Assembly: GCF_030160015.1 (NCBI RefSeq)
Contig: NZ_BSNN01000004.1
Coordinates: 310,001 to 374,000, forward strand
Direction: 5' to 3'
From: Amylibacter marinus
GTDB taxonomy: Bacteria > Pseudomonadota > Alphaproteobacteria > Rhodobacterales > Rhodobacteraceae
DNA: 64,000 nt
The position numbers and the translations under genes were made by a program. Under the pieces are notes generated by a model. The model had not been told where the DNA came from and did not search any database. It worked only from the letters and a program-made list of their open reading frames with translations. How positions within the stretch are numbered: position 1 is the first letter of the stretch; each line of letters starts with the position of its first letter. Positions 34,955-44,582 of the stretch are shown here, piece by piece.

Positions 34955-36199
34955 TTGTCCTTTTACAATGCCACAATCACTACCGAAGGTCTACGCCACT
35001 ATAATCGGGGCATGGTATTGAAATGTATAAGAGAATTTGGCCCATCCGCCCATACAGTTATTGCCAGTAAAACGGGACTGGCTTCGGGTACTATATCTGC
35101 AATCACCAATGAGTTGCTTGAAGACGGCGCCCTAGAAAAGCTAGAACAGGCCCCCGCCAGCGGCCGCGGCCGCCCCCGAATTCTATTCGGCCCAAAGGCT
35201 GGATTCGCATACTTCGTTATGGTGCGCATCACCGCAGAGCATATCGAATATTCGCTGGTTGATTATCGTAGCGCCATGATTGACCGCCAAATCATTGACC
35301 GCACCACACTGCACAATGACATAGATAAATTCTGTACTGAATTCAAACGTACCCTACTAGAATTTGTCTCGCGCTCTGGCCTTACGCCTGATGATATCCA
35401 GGTGGTGTCTATCACCACCAAAGGCGAGGTGATCGAAGCCCTGCGCACCCTTGTTTGGTCACCTATTTTCGGCGATCACAGCATTGATTTTCAGACCTTG
35501 CTAAAGAGCACTTGGCCACATGAGGTTAGGCTGACCAGCGATATCAGCTTTATTTCGCACAACGTTATGGCCGCCGCCGATGCCGCCAATGTCATCAGCC
35601 CCGGTGATCAGTTGGCGGTTCTATCCTTGGCTGATAGCATCAGTCTGGGTATTGCCACCATGGATGCGCGCGGCGAGATTGGCCTGTCCTCGCCATCGTT
35701 TGGCCATATGCCTAACAGCCCCGATGGCCCGCTGTGCCGGTGTGGCGCACAGGGATGCCTAGAAAGCTATGCTGGGTTTTATGGTATTTTGCGCACAGCA
35801 TTTGATGCGCCATCCGATGTGATCCCCGCCAAGTTCATCCCGCTGGAACAAATGCGAAATCTGGCCGCATCCGCACGCAAGGGCGATCGCAAAACCATCT
35901 ATGCATTCCGTCAGGCAGGCATTGCCCTTGGCATGTGCCTATCTCGCATGTTCAACGTGCTAGGCCCCATGCCGCTTACAATTGTAGGCAAGGGGCTAGA
36001 ATTTTTTGACCTGATCCAAGAGGGCCTAGAACAACAACTTCATCAGAGTTTTCTGGTGCGGCTGGGCCAAGAACCTGCCATTCGGCTACATACAGAGGAT
36101 TCCGAGATGTCGTTTGACAGCAATGTTTCCGTGACGCTGCGCGAATTTGATCGCGATTACGTTGCCACCCGTAGCTTTATGCAAGCTGATGTGAAATGA
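34955..36199 (+). CDS. xylR: ROK-family transcriptional regulator, probable xylose repressor
   Basis: A 414-residue ROK regulator. The N-terminal helix-turn-helix is ASKTGLASGTISAITNELLE (about residues 37-56), preceded by GLRHYNRGMVLKCIREFG as in other XylR/NagC proteins. The C-terminal sugar-kinase-like part has the zinc site CRCGAQGCLESYAG. The usual ExGH motif reads SPSFGHMP, with the Glu replaced. No ATG precedes the HTH in frame except one at residue 20, which would remove part of the HTH support; a TTG at 34955 is used, with a CTG at 34895 possible, so the start is uncertain. It diverges from xylFHG and probably represses the xyl genes until xylose or a derivative binds. Its stop overlaps the next gene by four bases. 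Confidence 0.87.
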   Translation: MSFYNATITTEGLRHYNRGMVLKCIREFGPSAHTVIASKTGLASGTISAITNELLEDGALEKLEQAPASGRGRPRILFGPKAGFAYFVMVRITAEHIEYSLVDYRSAMIDRQIIDRTTLHNDIDKFCTEFKRTLLEFVSRSGLTPDDIQVVSITTKGEVIEALRTLVWSPIFGDHSIDFQTLLKSTWPHEVRLTSDISFISHNVMAAADAANVISPGDQLAVLSLADSISLGIATMDARGEIGLSSPSFGHMPNSPDGPLCRCGAQGCLESYAGFYGILRTAFDAPSDVIPAKFIPLEQMRNLAASARKGDRKTIYAFRQAGIALGMCLSRMFNVLGPMPLTIVGKGLEFFDLIQEGLEQQLHQSFLVRLGQEPAIRLHTEDSEMSFDSNVSVTLREFDRDYVATRSFMQADVK

Positions 36200-37611
36200 G
36201 GCTGGTTGCCGCCGCACTGCTTGCGGCACTAACCCCCATCGTTGGCTGGGCCGAGGACACCCCATGGGCCGAGAAAACCCATGCATTGGGAGTATTTGAC
36301 AGCCCGCCTGCTGGCCTGCAATCCGGCGACCAACTGGATCGCCTCTTGGATCTAGGCGAGGCCCTTTTTGCAGCCCCCTTTACCACCCTTGATGGCGCGG
36401 GGCGGCCCCGTGCCACACAGGCTATTCTGCCCACCAAGACCAAGCGCCCGCTACGCAGTGCCTTTGCACGCACCTCTGGGCCGGATGCGAACTCATGCGC
36501 GTCCTGTCATAACCAGCCCGTGCTGGGTGGTGCCGGTGATTTCACCATGAATGTTTTCGTATCCGAAGGGTTTAACAACCACGATTTCGATACCACAGAC
36601 CCAGAGTTTTCTAACGAACGCGGCACCAATCATCTGTTTGGCGCGGGGTTGATAGAATTACTAGCACGCGAAATATCCTTTGATTTGATAGAGTTGCGAC
36701 GCGATGCTCTGTCGCAGGCACGCGCATCCAACGCCCCAATAGTAACCACACTAACATCCAAGGGCATATCCTTTGGCACCCTTACGGCGCATCCCTCTGG
36801 GATTGTTGATCTGGGCGATATATCTGGTGTCGATGCAGATTTGGTTGTACGCCCATTCACCCAAAAGGGCGTGGTGGAATCCCTGCGCCAGTTCAGCATA
36901 AACGCCATGAACCACCACCACGGCATGCAGGCCAGCGAACGTTTCGGGGCGCGCTGGACAGGCGAGGCCGATTTCGACGAAGATGGTATCAACGACGAGC
37001 TAAGTGGTGGGGATATTTCTGCGCTTGTAGCATGGCAGGCCACCCTGCCCGCGCCTCGGATTTGGGCACCTGATAGCCCGCAATGGCAATCCGCCGCCGC
37101 CAAAGGGCAGACCAACTTCACCGCCTTTGGCTGTGCCACATGCCACAAAATGGCCCTACCGCTGAACAGTATGATTTTCACAGACCCCAGCCCCTTTGAT
37201 GGTGCGGGCACCCTACGCGCCAGCGAGACCGCCGATCCCATGCAGATTGATCTGGCGCAATTGCCATGGGCACAGAACTTGGTGCGCAATGCTCAGGGGC
37301 AAGTGATGGTGCCGCTATTTGGTGATCTAAAGCGCCACAAAATGACTGATGCCGAGGTTGCCACGCTGGGTAACGAGTTATTCTCCCAGCGCTTCGTGGG
37401 ACGCGATACATTTATGACCGCCGAGTTATGGGGCGTGGGATCCACCGCCCCCTATGGCCACCGCAATGATCTAACCACGCTGGATGAAATTATCCGTGCC
37501 CACGGCGGCGATGCCCGTGCCAGCCGCGATGCCTATATCGCCGCCAGTAAATCCAATCAGCAAGAGATCATCGCCTATCTAAAAACCCTTAGAATTTCAG
37601 AGGTGGACTGA
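36196..37611 (+). CDS. Exported di-haem cytochrome c, DUF1111/thiol oxidoreductase-like
   Basis: A 471-residue exported protein with signal peptide to about residue 19 (AALTPIVGWA). Two c-type haem motifs are visible: CASCH near residue 101 and CATCH near residue 313. The C-terminal block FMTAELWGVGSTAPYGHRND then TLDEIIRAHGGDA is the conserved end of the DUF1111 (di-haem oxidoreductase) family; the usual HDG there is HRN. Such proteins are related to bacterial cytochrome c peroxidases, but their substrates are mostly unknown. The start overlaps the xylR stop (ATGA) and the stop overlaps the next gene (TGATG), so regulator, cytochrome and FG-GAP protein may be one transcript. Periplasmic electron transfer is likely; the electron donor is not shown. 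Confidence 0.85.
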   Translation: MRLVAAALLAALTPIVGWAEDTPWAEKTHALGVFDSPPAGLQSGDQLDRLLDLGEALFAAPFTTLDGAGRPRATQAILPTKTKRPLRSAFARTSGPDANSCASCHNQPVLGGAGDFTMNVFVSEGFNNHDFDTTDPEFSNERGTNHLFGAGLIELLAREISFDLIELRRDALSQARASNAPIVTTLTSKGISFGTLTAHPSGIVDLGDISGVDADLVVRPFTQKGVVESLRQFSINAMNHHHGMQASERFGARWTGEADFDEDGINDELSGGDISALVAWQATLPAPRIWAPDSPQWQSAAAKGQTNFTAFGCATCHKMALPLNSMIFTDPSPFDGAGTLRASETADPMQIDLAQLPWAQNLVRNAQGQVMVPLFGDLKRHKMTDAEVATLGNELFSQRFVGRDTFMTAELWGVGSTAPYGHRNDLTTLDEIIRAHGGDARASRDAYIAASKSNQQEIIAYLKTLRISEVD

Positions 37612-39239
37612 TGCAATCCATGTCTAAAACGGCCCTAGCCAGCGCGGCGCTGATCGCTACAACAGCCGCTGCCGATACCCCATTTACGGGCGATGTGCCC
37701 CTTTACCAAGAACAGGCGATAGAGGCCGGAATTGATCACCACTATACAGGTGGTTTCGAGTTTTTTGTCGGGGGTGGTGCGGCCAGCTTTGATTGCAATG
37801 ACGATCGCCTGCCTGATCTGTTTCTGGCAGGCGGGCAAAACAGCGCAAAGCTGTATATCAATCACTCCACTACGGGCGGCGCATTGGCCTTTGTCGCGGG
37901 GGAAATACCCACCCTTACAGATGTTACCGGTGCCTATCCGATCAATCTGGACAATGATGAACATATGGATCTGATTGCCCTACGGCTGGGCGAAAATATT
38001 GCTCTACGTGGGCTGGGGGGGTGTAGGTTCGAAACCGCTAACAAGCATTTCGCCCTAGACGGTGGCCGCGATTGGACCACAGGGTTTTCCGCCATCTGGG
38101 AAGCCGGCGCACAATTTCCCACATTGGCCTTTGGCAATTACATTGACCGAGATGCAGCGGGATCACCATGGGGCACTTGCGCCGACAACCAATTGATCCG
38201 CCCGCAATCCGATGCCGCAGATTTCAGCGCCAGCACCCCCCTGTCACCTGGATATTGCAGCCTGTCTACCATGTTCACAGATTGGAACAATCGCGGTGCA
38301 TTTGATCTGCGCATCACCAATGACCGCCAATACCACCGCGGCGGCCAAGAACAGATGTGGTCACTAAGTGGTGGCGGGGCGCCGCGCCTGTTTACCAATC
38401 GCGATGGGTGGCAAAAGCTAGTGATCTGGGGCATGGGTATCGCCCAAACAGACCTAACCGGCGATGGCAAACCTGAATATGCGCTCTCGTCCATGGGGGA
38501 TACCATGTTGCAATCTTTGGACGCGGAACGTGACGGTGACCAACCGCGGTACAGAGATATCGCATTTGATCGCGGCACCACCGCGCATCGCCCCTATACG
38601 GGCGGCGAGGTTGTGCCGTCGACGGGGTGGCATACGCATTTCGCTGATTTCAACAATGATGCCCGTAGCGATCTGTTCATCGCCAAAGGCAACGTAGAGG
38701 CCATGCCAGATTTCGCCAAATTTGACCCCGATAACCTGCTGTTGGGCGATTGGCGGGGGCAATTCTCCGAACAGGGAGCACAGGCTGGTATTGCCCTAGA
38801 TCGACGCGGGCGCGGCGCTGTTGTGACCGATTTTAATGCCGATGGCATGCTAGATCTGCTGGTGGTTAACCGGGACGCCCCAGCCAGCCTGTTCCGCAAC
38901 TTGGGCGTAGAAAGTGCGGATGGCCATGCGCCCATGGGCAATTTTCTAGCCATAGAGCTGGATAATGGTGCCATAAACCCACAGGCCGTGGGGGCCAAAA
39001 TAGTCGTGAAAACTGGTAACCTAACCCAGACCCATACGGTGCAAATAGGCGGTGGGCATGCATCTGGGCAGATTGGGTTCGTACATTTTGGGCTGGGTGT
39101 TGCGCCACGCGCGCGGGTTCAGATAAAATGGCCAGATGGCAAGACCAGCCAGTTCATGCGGGTTTTTGCCAATAATTTCATCCGCATAGAGCGCGACAAT
39201 CCAGAGCCAAAATATTGGTATCCACAGGCCCAGAACTGA
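37611..39239 (+). CDS. Exported FG-GAP repeat protein with C-terminal ASPIC/UnbV domain (CRTAC1 family)
   Basis: A 542-residue protein with signal peptide to about residue 22. The body is a beta-propeller of FG-GAP/VCBS repeats, with calcium-binding loops at FDCNDDRLPDLFLAGG, LDNDEHMDLIALR, TGDGKPEYALSSMGD, DFNNDARSDLFIAKGN and DFNADGMLDLLVVNRD. The C-terminal part, VGAKIVVKTGNLTQTHTVQI, then FGLGVAPRARVQIKWPDGKT, is an ASPIC/UnbV domain. This pairing defines the CRTAC1 family, named for a vertebrate cartilage protein; bacterial functions are undefined. It is coupled to the di-haem cytochrome gene by a one-base overlap, suggesting the two act together in the periplasm or on the surface. It is shorter than many family members. 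Confidence 0.88.
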   Translation: MQSMSKTALASAALIATTAAADTPFTGDVPLYQEQAIEAGIDHHYTGGFEFFVGGGAASFDCNDDRLPDLFLAGGQNSAKLYINHSTTGGALAFVAGEIPTLTDVTGAYPINLDNDEHMDLIALRLGENIALRGLGGCRFETANKHFALDGGRDWTTGFSAIWEAGAQFPTLAFGNYIDRDAAGSPWGTCADNQLIRPQSDAADFSASTPLSPGYCSLSTMFTDWNNRGAFDLRITNDRQYHRGGQEQMWSLSGGGAPRLFTNRDGWQKLVIWGMGIAQTDLTGDGKPEYALSSMGDTMLQSLDAERDGDQPRYRDIAFDRGTTAHRPYTGGEVVPSTGWHTHFADFNNDARSDLFIAKGNVEAMPDFAKFDPDNLLLGDWRGQFSEQGAQAGIALDRRGRGAVVTDFNADGMLDLLVVNRDAPASLFRNLGVESADGHAPMGNFLAIELDNGAINPQAVGAKIVVKTGNLTQTHTVQIGGGHASGQIGFVHFGLGVAPRARVQIKWPDGKTSQFMRVFANNFIRIERDNPEPKYWYPQAQN

Positions 39240-39272
39240 TTTATAGGCGTGTGACATCTATAGGGAGTCATA

Positions 39273-39887
39273 ATGCTTGAATTCTATATCACATCTTTCG
39301 TCACATTGTTTTTGATCATCGATCCCTTGGGCCTGCTGCCCATGTATATTTCGGTGACCCAAGGTTTTACCAGAAAACGCAACGGTATTGGCCTTAGGGC
39401 CTGTGTGATCAGCGCGATTTTGTTGGCGGTGTTTGCCATGGCCGGCGAGAAGGTTCTATCCTTCATCGGAATCGGCATGCCTGCCTTTAGAATTTCGGGG
39501 GGCTTGCTGTTGTTCCTAACGGCCGTTGAGATGCTGTTTAACAAACGCAGCCAGCGGCGCGAGGAACAATCCGAAGACGAAGAGCGCGATGACCCATCCG
39601 TGTTCCCTCTGGCCACCCCCCTGATCGCAGGTCCAGGATCAATGGCGGCGGTTATTCTATTATCTGGGGAAACCAGCACCGAATTCAACGCAACCCTGAT
39701 TGTGATGGCCGCAATGGTCACGGTACTGATTTTAACCTATTTGTTCTTCATGATGGCCGGTGCTGCCGAGCGCATGCTGGGCAAGACCGGAATCAATGTT
39801 ATCACCCGCCTAATGGGCCTGTTGCTTGCGGCCCTTTCGGTGCAATTCGTTGTGGATGGTGTGAAAGACTTGATCGTCATGGGCTGA
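39273..39887 (+). CDS. MarC-family integral membrane protein
   Basis: A 204-residue protein with six hydrophobic segments, starting SFVTLFLIIDPLGLLPMYIS, the conserved MarC opening (DPxGxxPxF-like). FPLATPLIAGPGSMAAVILL near residues 112-131 is the second family signature. A charged cytoplasmic loop (RSQRREEQSEDEERDD) separates the halves. The family was once linked to multiple antibiotic resistance, but no function is established. A GGGAG site precedes the ATG. It stands alone between the CRTAC1 gene and the convergent gcvP. Confidence 0.92.
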   Translation: MLEFYITSFVTLFLIIDPLGLLPMYISVTQGFTRKRNGIGLRACVISAILLAVFAMAGEKVLSFIGIGMPAFRISGGLLLFLTAVEMLFNKRSQRREEQSEDEERDDPSVFPLATPLIAGPGSMAAVILLSGETSTEFNATLIVMAAMVTVLILTYLFFMMAGAAERMLGKTGINVITRLMGLLLAALSVQFVVDGVKDLIVMG

Positions 39888-39900
39888 TTTCTCAGCCCAT
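39879..39900. terminator. Shared hairpin between marC and gcvP
   Basis: ATGGGCTGA, TTTC, TCAGCCCAT form a perfect 9-base-pair stem across the marC stop and 5 bases after the gcvP stop on the other strand. No strong U-run follows either way; probably a bidirectional terminator or 3' stabiliser. Confidence 0.6.
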
Positions 39901-39904
39901 GCAT

Positions 39905-42751
39905 CTACTCTGTACCATCTAGGTAATCAGACATCGGCGGGCAAGAACAGATCAAGTTACGATCACCAAAGGCATTGTCCACGCGATTAACCGGCGCCCA
40001 GTATTTATCCACGCGGAATGATCCCGGAGGGAAGCACCCCTGCTCGCGCGTATAGGGGCGATCCCATTCCCCCACCAAATCGCGCATGGTATGAGGCGCA
40101 TTGACCAGTGGGTTATTGTCTTGTGGGTATTTGCCATCGGCAATATCCTGAGCCTCGGCGCGGATTGCCAGCATGGCATCGCAGAACCGGTCCAGCTCTG
40201 CCTTGGGTTCTGATTCCGTAGGCTCGATCATCAATGTGCCCGCCACAGGGAAAGACATGGTCGGCGCATGAAAACCGCAATCGACCAAACGCTTGGCAAT
40301 ATCATCAACGCTGACGCCAATATCGGCCAAGGGACGCGTGTCCAAAATGCATTCGTGCGCAACACGCCCATTGGGGCCTTTGTACAGGATATCATAGGCG
40401 CCCTCTAGGCGCTGTGCGATATAGTTGGCGTTTAGGATGGCAAATTTGGTCGCACGGGTCAGACCCTCGGCCCCCATCATCAAGCAATAGGCCCATGAAA
40501 TCGGCAATAGGCTGGGAGAGCCAAAGGGCGCGGCAGAAACCGCACCACCCGTATCAGACTGGCTATGCCCCGGCAGATGATCCACCAAATGCGCGCCAAC
40601 ACCAATCGGGCCCATACCCGGCCCACCACCCCCATGGGGAATGCAGAAGGTTTTGTGCAGGTTCAGGTGCGATACATCCGACCCGATCTCGCCAGGCTTG
40701 GCCAGACCAACCATTGCGTTCATATTGGCCCCATCCATATAGACCTGACCGCCATGATCATGGGTAATCTGGCAAATCTCGCGCACGGATTCCTCGAACA
40801 CGCCATGTGTGGACGGGTAGGTGATCATACAAGCTGCCAAATTGTCTGAATGCGCCTCGGCCTTAGCACGAAAATCAGCCACATCAATATCGCCGTTTTC
40901 AGATGTGGCCACCGCCACCACCTTGTATCCAACCATCTGCGCACTGGCAGGATTGGTACCATGGGCGGATGTGGGGATTAGGCAAATGTTGCGATGCGCA
41001 TCACCGCGCGATTGGTGATAGGATGCAATGGTCAACAGCCCCGCATATTCTCCCTGTGCACCAGAATTTGGCTGCATCGAAATCGCCGCATACCCTGTGA
41101 TCTCGCACAGCTTTGCAGATAGGTCATCAATCAAGAATTGATAGCCCTTGGCCTGATCCTTGGGTGCGAAGGGATGAATATTTGAAAACCCCTTCCATGT
41201 TACGGGCATCATTTCTGCCGCAGCATTTAGCTTCATGGTACAAGACCCCAGCGGGATCATCGCGCGATCCAGCGCCAAGTCCCGATCCGCAAGTCGACGC
41301 ATATAGCGGGTCATCTCGGCCTCGGAGCGGTTCATATGGAAAATCGGATGCGTCATGTACTCGCTTTGACGCGCCATACCACTGGGCAGGCGATAGCCAG
41401 CCATTTCAGGGAAATCAGCATCCTTGATCCCAAAGGCACGCCAAACCTTGCCCAGCGTTTCCATGGTGGTCATTTCATCCAGCGCTACGCCGATTTTGCT
41501 GTTGCCGACCTTGCGTAGGTTCACACCTTCGTTCAGCGCAGATTTCATCACAACAGACTGAAGCCCACCTACATCAACAGTGAATGTATCAAAGAATTCA
41601 GAGGCTTCTACATCAAAGCCAATGCTTTCAATCCCCTCTGCCAATGTGGCGGCATGTAGGTGAATGCGCTGTGCAATCGCCTTTAGGCCATCGGGGCCGT
41701 GAAACACACCGTACATAGACGCCATCACCGCCAACAATGCCTGCGCGGTACAGACATTGGACGTGGCCTTCTCGCGACGGATATGTTGTTCGCGGGTTTG
41801 TAGGGCCAATCGATAGGCGGTGTTGCCATTGGAATCGACAGATACCCCCACAATCCGACCGGGCATCGAGCGTTTGAATTTATCTCGTGTGGCCATGAAT
41901 GCGGCATGTGGGCCGCCATAACCCAAGGGCACACCAAAACGTTGTGAAGAGCCGATGCAGATATCCGCATCCATCGCCCCCGGTTCGCGCAACAGTGTTA
42001 GCGATAGCAAATCCGCCGCAATCACCCCGACCGCACGGGTATTGTGCAGGCGCGCGATATGATCTGTGAAATCGCGCACGTCACCATGGGTGCCGGGGTA
42101 TTGGAAAATCGCCCCAAACACCGCATCTGCATCCAGCGTATCCGGATCACCGATGATCAGCTCGATCCCCAATGGTTTGGCGCGTGTGCGCATCACATCA
42201 ATGGATTGCGGGTGGCAATTCTCATCAATGAAAAAAGCCCCCGCTTTGGTTTTGGAAATGCGTTGCGCCATGGTCATTGCCTCGGCGGCGGCGGTGGCCT
42301 CATCTAAAAGCGATGCATTGGCAACCTCTAGCCCCGTAAGATCAATCACCATGGTTTGAAAGTTCAGCAATGCCTCTAGGCGACCTTGGGATATTTCTGG
42401 CTGGTAGGGGGTATAGGCGGTATACCACGCTGGATTTTCCAGAATGTTTCGCTGAATAGCGGGGGGGGTAAATGTATCGTGATACCCCTGCCCAATCAGC
42501 GAAGGAATGACCGTATTCATTTTTCCAACACTGCGCATATAGCTTAGTAATTCGCCCTCCGACAGACCCTCGGCCGGCGCCAGGGGTTCGGACTGGCGAA
42601 TATCTTGGGGCACTGTTTCATCAATCAGCGCATCCAAACTGGCGGCTTTGACGACCTGTAGCATTTCCTCGGCTTCTGCTGGCGATGGGCCAATATGGCG
42701 CCGGTTAGCAAAATCATACGGTTGGTAATCAGTAATTTTGTAGGTCATCAA
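39905..42751 (-). CDS. gcvP: Glycine dehydrogenase (decarboxylating), P protein
   Basis: The P protein decarboxylates glycine with pyridoxal phosphate and places the aminomethyl group on the lipoyl arm of GcvH. At 948 residues it is the fused homodimeric form with both halves. The N-terminal half shows [17 protein letters not shown]; the C-terminal half has the cofactor lysine in [20 protein letters not shown] and the loop [28 protein letters not shown] marks the middle boundary. The first two codons are both ATG. Last gene of gcvT-gcvH-gcvP, 10 bases after gcvH, under the glycine riboswitch. Confidence 0.97.
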   Translation of the reverse strand: MMTYKITDYQPYDFANRRHIGPSPAEAEEMLQVVKAASLDALIDETVPQDIRQSEPLAPAEGLSEGELLSYMRSVGKMNTVIPSLIGQGYHDTFTPPAIQRNILENPAWYTAYTPYQPEISQGRLEALLNFQTMVIDLTGLEVANASLLDEATAAAEAMTMAQRISKTKAGAFFIDENCHPQSIDVMRTRAKPLGIELIIGDPDTLDADAVFGAIFQYPGTHGDVRDFTDHIARLHNTRAVGVIAADLLSLTLLREPGAMDADICIGSSQRFGVPLGYGGPHAAFMATRDKFKRSMPGRIVGVSVDSNGNTAYRLALQTREQHIRREKATSNVCTAQALLAVMASMYGVFHGPDGLKAIAQRIHLHAATLAEGIESIGFDVEASEFFDTFTVDVGGLQSVVMKSALNEGVNLRKVGNSKIGVALDEMTTMETLGKVWRAFGIKDADFPEMAGYRLPSGMARQSEYMTHPIFHMNRSEAEMTRYMRRLADRDLALDRAMIPLGSCTMKLNAAAEMMPVTWKGFSNIHPFAPKDQAKGYQFLIDDLSAKLCEITGYAAISMQPNSGAQGEYAGLLTIASYHQSRGDAHRNICLIPTSAHGTNPASAQMVGYKVVAVATSENGDIDVADFRAKAEAHSDNLAACMITYPSTHGVFEESVREICQITHDHGGQVYMDGANMNAMVGLAKPGEIGSDVSHLNLHKTFCIPHGGGGPGMGPIGVGAHLVDHLPGHSQSDTGGAVSAAPFGSPSLLPISWAYCLMMGAEGLTRATKFAILNANYIAQRLEGAYDILYKGPNGRVAHECILDTRPLADIGVSVDDIAKRLVDCGFHAPTMSFPVAGTLMIEPTESEPKAELDRFCDAMLAIRAEAQDIADGKYPQDNNPLVNAPHTMRDLVGEWDRPYTREQGCFPPGSFRVDKYWAPVNRVDNAFGDRNLICSCPPMSDYLDGTE

Positions 42752-42761
42752 AGCCCCCTGT

Positions 42762-43121
42762 TTAGCCGATCAAGGCCTTGTAAGCATCTTCGTCCAGCAG
42801 ATCGTTGTAATCCGATGGATTTGCCAATTTCATTTTAAACATCCACGCAGCACCCAGCGGATCCTCGTTTACCAATGCGGGGTTTTCATCCAACGCATCG
42901 TTCACGGCGGTGATTTCGCCGTCTAGAGGGATCAGAACATCCGATGCGGCCTTCACGCTTTCGATCACCACGGCGTCATCACCCTTGGCCACAGCGCCGC
43001 CCACCTCGGGCAATTCGACAAACACCAAGTCGCCCAGCGCCTCGGCTGCATGTTCTGTAATGCCAACGGTCACTTCGTCACCATCCAGCGTTAGCCATTC
43101 ATGTTCTTCTGTAAATTTCAT
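42762..43121 (-). CDS. gcvH: Glycine cleavage system H protein
   Basis: A 119-residue lipoyl carrier that shuttles the aminomethyl group between GcvP, GcvT and the dihydrolipoyl dehydrogenase. The lipoylation site is the lysine in [20 protein letters not shown] near residue 60; [20 protein letters not shown] is the conserved N-terminus and [16 protein letters not shown] the C-terminal part. A GGAGAG ribosome site precedes the ATG. It lies between gcvT (15 bases) and gcvP (10 bases). Confidence 0.97.
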   Translation of the reverse strand: MKFTEEHEWLTLDGDEVTVGITEHAAEALGDLVFVELPEVGGAVAKGDDAVVIESVKAASDVLIPLDGEITAVNDALDENPALVNEDPLGAAWMFKMKLANPSDYNDLLDEDAYKALIG

Positions 43122-43136
43122 TTGATTCTCTCCTTG

Positions 43137-44267
43137 CTATCGTTTGAAATTTGCGGGGGTAAAGGGCATCTTTGCCACCTCGGCAGGCAGGTATTTACCC
43201 CGTACCTCGGCATAGATTTCGCGGCCCAAGTCCTTGAAATCGGCACCAACATATCCCATGGCCACGGGCCCCTGCACTGTCGGGCCAAAACCGCCTGATG
43301 TTATTTGTCCAATGGGGGTTGCACCTTGTTTGTCTGCAAATAACCGCGTGCCTGCGCGCATTGGGGCGCGGCCACTGGGGCGTATGCCTACACGTTTTTG
43401 CGCCGATCCATTGACCAATTCGTCTAGAATGATATCAGCCCCAAGAAAGCCACCAGCCCGCTCGCCATCTGTGCGACGAACTTTCTGGATTGCCCAGATT
43501 AAACCTGCCGCGATGGGGGTGGTGTCTGTGGTGATATCGTTGCCATATAGGCATAGGCCTGCCTCTAGGCGCAGACTGTCGCGCGCCCCAAGACCGATGA
43601 ATTCTACCTCTGGTGCTGCCAATAATTCCCGCGCCAAGACACCCGCAACATCATTGGGTACAGAAATTTCATATCCGTCCTCGCCAGTGTACCCCGAACG
43701 TGAAACCCAAGCCTCGATACCCGCCAGCTGTACCCGCGCCACATCCATAAACCGCATATCCGCAACACTAGGGGCCAAGCGCGTCAGCACGGCCTCGGCC
43801 GATGGGCCTTGTAGGGCCAACAGGGCGCGATCTTCGATCACCTCGATATCACAGGTCTCAGCAAGGTGATTTTGCAGATGCGCGATGTCCTGTGCCTTGC
43901 AGGCCGCATTCACGACCAAAAACAGGTGATCCCCACAATTGGCGATCATCAGGTCATCCAAAATTCCGCCTTGCTCGTTGGTGAAAAATGCATAGCGTTG
44001 GCGGTTTTCGCCAAGCCCTGCAATATCCATCGGCACCAGCCGTTCCAGCGCCAACGCCGCATCTGCCGTATTGCCAGACTTTGCGCGCAAGATCACCTGC
44101 CCCATATGCGATACATCAAACAATCCCGCCTGTTCGCGGCAATGGGTATGTTCCTTCATCACGCCAAGGGGGTATTGCACGGGCATGTTATAGCCAGCAA
44201 ATGGCACCATTTTAGCGCCAGATTCCATATGCAGTTCTGCAAGAGCCGTAAGTAATAGTTCAGCCAT
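43137..44267 (-). CDS. gcvT: Aminomethyltransferase (glycine cleavage T protein)
   Basis: The T protein transfers the one-carbon unit from the aminomethyl-lipoyl group of GcvH to tetrahydrofolate, releasing ammonia. The 376-residue product has the family features MVPFAGYNMPVQYPLGVMKEH, LFDVSHMGQV (with the catalytic Asp region), SRSGYTGEDGYEISVP and EAGLCLYGNDI, and the C-terminal OB-like domain with VGIRPSGRAPMRAGT and ITSGGFGPTVQGPVAMGYV. First gene of the operon; its leader carries a tandem glycine riboswitch. Confidence 0.96.
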   Translation of the reverse strand: MAELLLTALAELHMESGAKMVPFAGYNMPVQYPLGVMKEHTHCREQAGLFDVSHMGQVILRAKSGNTADAALALERLVPMDIAGLGENRQRYAFFTNEQGGILDDLMIANCGDHLFLVVNAACKAQDIAHLQNHLAETCDIEVIEDRALLALQGPSAEAVLTRLAPSVADMRFMDVARVQLAGIEAWVSRSGYTGEDGYEISVPNDVAGVLARELLAAPEVEFIGLGARDSLRLEAGLCLYGNDITTDTTPIAAGLIWAIQKVRRTDGERAGGFLGADIILDELVNGSAQKRVGIRPSGRAPMRAGTRLFADKQGATPIGQITSGGFGPTVQGPVAMGYVGADFKDLGREIYAEVRGKYLPAEVAKMPFTPANFKR

Positions 44268-44331
44268 ATTTCACGTTCCTGTTGTTGGCTGAAAATCAGC
44301 ACCGATTGCCAAGGCATTTGCCTTGCTTGGT

Positions 44332-44480
44332 GCCCCCTCTGTTCGGATGCCTGAGATCATTATCCCTTCGGCGAGCGATCAAACGCTTCTCTCCAGAGTT
44401 CTTAAATCTGTTCGGTCCTTTTACCTGAGAGTTTCCGAGGCGGTTGCTCCTTCGGTCCTGAGAGCATCAGTGTCTCCCGA
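44332..44480 (-). ncRNA. Tandem glycine riboswitch controlling gcvT-gcvH-gcvP
   Basis: On the minus strand, aptamer 1 reads GGGAGAC, then CCGAAGGAGCAACC, AAACTCTCAGGTAAAAGGACC. Aptamer 2 reads CTGGAGAG, CGCCGAAGGGATAA, then ATCTCAGGCATCCGAACAGAGG. These are the conserved cores of the cooperative glycine riboswitch, two aptamers joined by a short linker. Aptamer 2 has GCATCCGAACAG where GCAAAAGGACAG is usual. Downstream, toward gcvT (65 bases), two alternative hairpins follow: CAAGGC/GCCTTG (44310-44325) within GCACC/GGTGC (44299-44333), and GCTGA/TCAGC (44288-44300), which share two bases and may form the expression platform. Glycine is expected to turn expression on. This, with the flanking promoter region to 44582, accounts for the 315 bases without a protein gene. 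Confidence 0.93.
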
Positions 44481-44582
44481 ACTAGATGTCTGTAATTAAC
44501 GCAAAAGAGTCGCATATGTAAACCGATTTTTCCAAATACAGCTCTGCAAAGGAAATCAAACACCTCGCACCCGCGCTGTCCG

